Shown: piece by piece, positions 62,696 to 64,000 of the stretch | Numbering within the stretch: the first letter of the stretch is position 1 | How the letters are laid out: every line of letters starts with the position of its first letter | Assembly: GCA_049315325.1 (NCBI GenBank) | Contig: JBMOKJ010000007.1 | Span: 1-64,000, forward strand | DNA from: CAXXIC01 sp049315325 | GTDB lineage: Bacteria > Bacteroidota > Bacteroidia > Bacteroidales > UBA7332 | Length of the DNA stretch: 64,000 nt | Direction of reading: 5' to 3' | The notes under the pieces: generated by a model | The model's database searches: none | What the model saw: the letters and a program-made list of their open reading frames with translations, nothing else | What the model was told of the DNA's origin: nothing | Program-made: the position numbers and the translations under genes

Positions 62696-63450
62696 CATCA
62701 ATAAATTTTCTTGGAACTGGAACCTCCACGGGAGTACCCGAAATTGGATGTCAATGTGAAGTTTGCAACTCAAAAGATAACCGTGACAATCGATTAAGAA
62801 CTTCTGTTTTGATTAAACACCAAGGAAAAACGGTGCTTATTGATTGTGGGCCTGACTTTCGGTATCAAATGATTAGGTCCAAGACCACACATATTGACGC
62901 GGTGCTTATAACACATGAACATTATGATCACATTGGTGGATTAGATGATTTGCGACCATTTACACGCCGCAAAGACATTCCTATATTCGCTGAAGCAAGT
63001 GTCATTCAAAAGTTAAGAGAAAGAATGCCATACTGCTTCCAGTTGAATCCATACCCTGGTGTTCCAAGGTTGAATTTGAAAGAAATTGGTTTATCTGCAT
63101 TTGATTTTGATGGAGTAGAGATAACCCCAATACGAATTATGCATGGTAAATTGCCCATTCTTGGGTTCCGTATTGGCAATATTGCCTTCTTAACAGACCT
63201 TACCGATATTCCAAAGGAAGAATATAAAAAACTCGAAAATTTGGATGTGTTAATAATTGGGGCTTTGCGTAAACAACAACATATTTCGCATCAGACATTA
63301 CAAGAGGCAATTGCTAAAATCAATATTATCAAGCCAAAACAGGCATACATCATACATACTAGCCACCATTTAGGGCTCCACAAAGATATATCTGACGAAC
63401 TTCCGTTAAATATATCTTTGTCATACGACGCACTGGAAGTTGAAATTTGA
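62692..63450 (+). CDS. PhnP-like metallo-beta-lactamase-fold hydrolase
   Basis: The 252-aa protein has NFLGTGTSTGVPEIGCQCEVC, which includes the Cys pair of the PhnP subgroup. The metal-binding signature ITHEHYDHIGGLDDLRPF (HxHxDH) follows, then RIMHGKLPILGFRIGN and HTSHHLGLH. PhnP is a phosphodiesterase acting on cyclic ribosyl phosphates, but the same fold covers other phosphodiesters. The gene is coupled to murB by ATGA. Confidence 0.88.
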   Translation: MTSINFLGTGTSTGVPEIGCQCEVCNSKDNRDNRLRTSVLIKHQGKTVLIDCGPDFRYQMIRSKTTHIDAVLITHEHYDHIGGLDDLRPFTRRKDIPIFAEASVIQKLRERMPYCFQLNPYPGVPRLNLKEIGLSAFDFDGVEITPIRIMHGKLPILGFRIGNIAFLTDLTDIPKEEYKKLENLDVLIIGALRKQQHISHQTLQEAIAKINIIKPKQAYIIHTSHHLGLHKDISDELPLNISLSYDALEVEI

Positions 63451-63454
63451 GGCT

Positions 63455-63991
63455 CTATAATTCACTCAGAAGTTTTCCTACTTTGTCTTTGTCAGACATC
63501 AAACATTTTTCAATGGGAACTCTCCAATCTATACCCAAAGCTGGGTCTGTAGCCAAGAGACAACCTTCCGATTGAGGCGCATATGTATTATCTACTTGGT
63601 ACCCAAAAATGGCAGTATCACTCAAAACAACGAATCCATGAGCCATACCTCGAGGTACAAATAATTGAAGCGAATTATCTTCAGAAAGTTCTATTGCAAT
63701 ATGCTTTCCATAAGTTGGTGATTCTGGACGGATATCTACTACAACATCTAATACAGAGCCGACTACAGCACGAACAAGCTTTGCTTGAGCCATCTCACCT
63801 TTTTGAAAATGAAGTCCGCGAAGGACGCCATAAGAGGATTTTGATTCATTATTTTGAATAAAACTCACACAACCTATATGAGTTTCAAATTGTTCTTTTT
63901 TGAATGTCTCCATAAAATAGCCACGTGAGTCACCATATTTTGGAACCTCTATAAGCCAAACACCTTTAATATTTAATTCAGTAAACTTCAT
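63455..63991 (-). CDS. rfbC: dTDP-4-dehydrorhamnose 3,5-epimerase
   Basis: The 178-aa cupin epimerase converts dTDP-4-keto-6-deoxyglucose to dTDP-4-keto-L-rhamnose in dTDP-L-rhamnose synthesis. It shows PKYGDSRGYFMETF, VLRGLHFQKGEMAQAKLVRAV with the catalytic His, FVPRGMAHGFVVLSD, and the C-terminal DPALGIDWRVP. It is complete in the window (ATG 63989-63991). Other rhamnose genes would be to the right, outside the window. Confidence 0.94.
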   Translation of the reverse strand: MKFTELNIKGVWLIEVPKYGDSRGYFMETFKKEQFETHIGCVSFIQNNESKSSYGVLRGLHFQKGEMAQAKLVRAVVGSVLDVVVDIRPESPTYGKHIAIELSEDNSLQLFVPRGMAHGFVVLSDTAIFGYQVDNTYAPQSEGCLLATDPALGIDWRVPIEKCLMSDKDKVGKLLSEL

Positions 63992-64000
63992 ACCTCTATT

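Overview
The window reads as a chromosomal segment of a member of the phylum Bacteroidota, probably a Bacteroidales or Cytophagales-type organism that respires oxygen. The evidence is the repeated TAnnTTTG promoter element (often with TTTG/TTG 19-21 bp upstream), type IX secretion C-terminal sorting domains, a fused MurF-alanine racemase, a DUF4492-CydA-CydB locus, a short archaeal/eukaryotic-type prolyl-tRNA synthetase and a GSCFA protein. Base composition is moderately AT-rich. No rRNA, phage, integrase, transposase or CRISPR array was seen.

Layout. 1-1.5 kb is gene-free repeat debris with a 22-bp tandem array. 1.5-5.2 kb (minus) is a cytochrome bd oxidase locus (DUF4492-cydA-cydB) with two copies of a ~110-bp palindromic-ended MITE-like element between its genes. 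5.2-8.7 kb holds a Nudix CoA pyrophosphatase, YjdM, a Fic protein, two surface-protein remnants and a small thioredoxin-like protein. 9-17.4 kb (plus) is one respiratory operon: Tat-exported 16-Cys ferredoxin, NrfD-like quinol oxidoreductase, cytochrome c, SCO, oxidase subunits I, III, IV and II (II with a fused cytochrome c), and heme O synthase. It looks like a stripped-down alternative-complex-III-like module coupled to an A2-type (YSHPxVY) caa3 oxidase. 17.4-23.2 kb has GSCFA, MurF-Alr, a ParE-type toxin-antitoxin pair and a TPR protein. 23.2-30.4 kb (minus) is a seven-gene operon: mltG, TPR, pepT, gcvT, comB-like, ABC ATPase and ABC permease. tRNA-Ser(GCU) lies at 30.5 kb, followed by proS-galE-GH88 (minus), then DUF3108, a diacylglycerol kinase family protein and an esterase.

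The accessory part is 37.4-50.3 kb. It contains a GIY-YIG/SF2 helicase fusion with two methyltransferase-type proteins (a probable restriction-modification or defence system), a second RelBE/ParDE-like pair embedded between them, a HEPN-MNT pair preceded by a double-domain antitoxin-like protein, an HU-family protein, and a Dna2-like nuclease-helicase of 1129 aa. The gaps carry inverted repeats. A 29-bp quasi-palindrome brackets the restriction-modification block in opposite orientations. Three copies of a long hairpin-forming element lie around the HU and HEPN-MNT genes.

50.4-64 kb returns to ordinary genes: TPR lipoprotein-like or secreted protein, ABC-F ATPase, ManA, RlmD-type methyltransferase with a TTG start, a T9SS cargo protein, YihY/BrkB membrane protein, RNase P RNA (minus), two glycosyltransferases, MurB, a PhnP-like metallo-hydrolase and RfbC.
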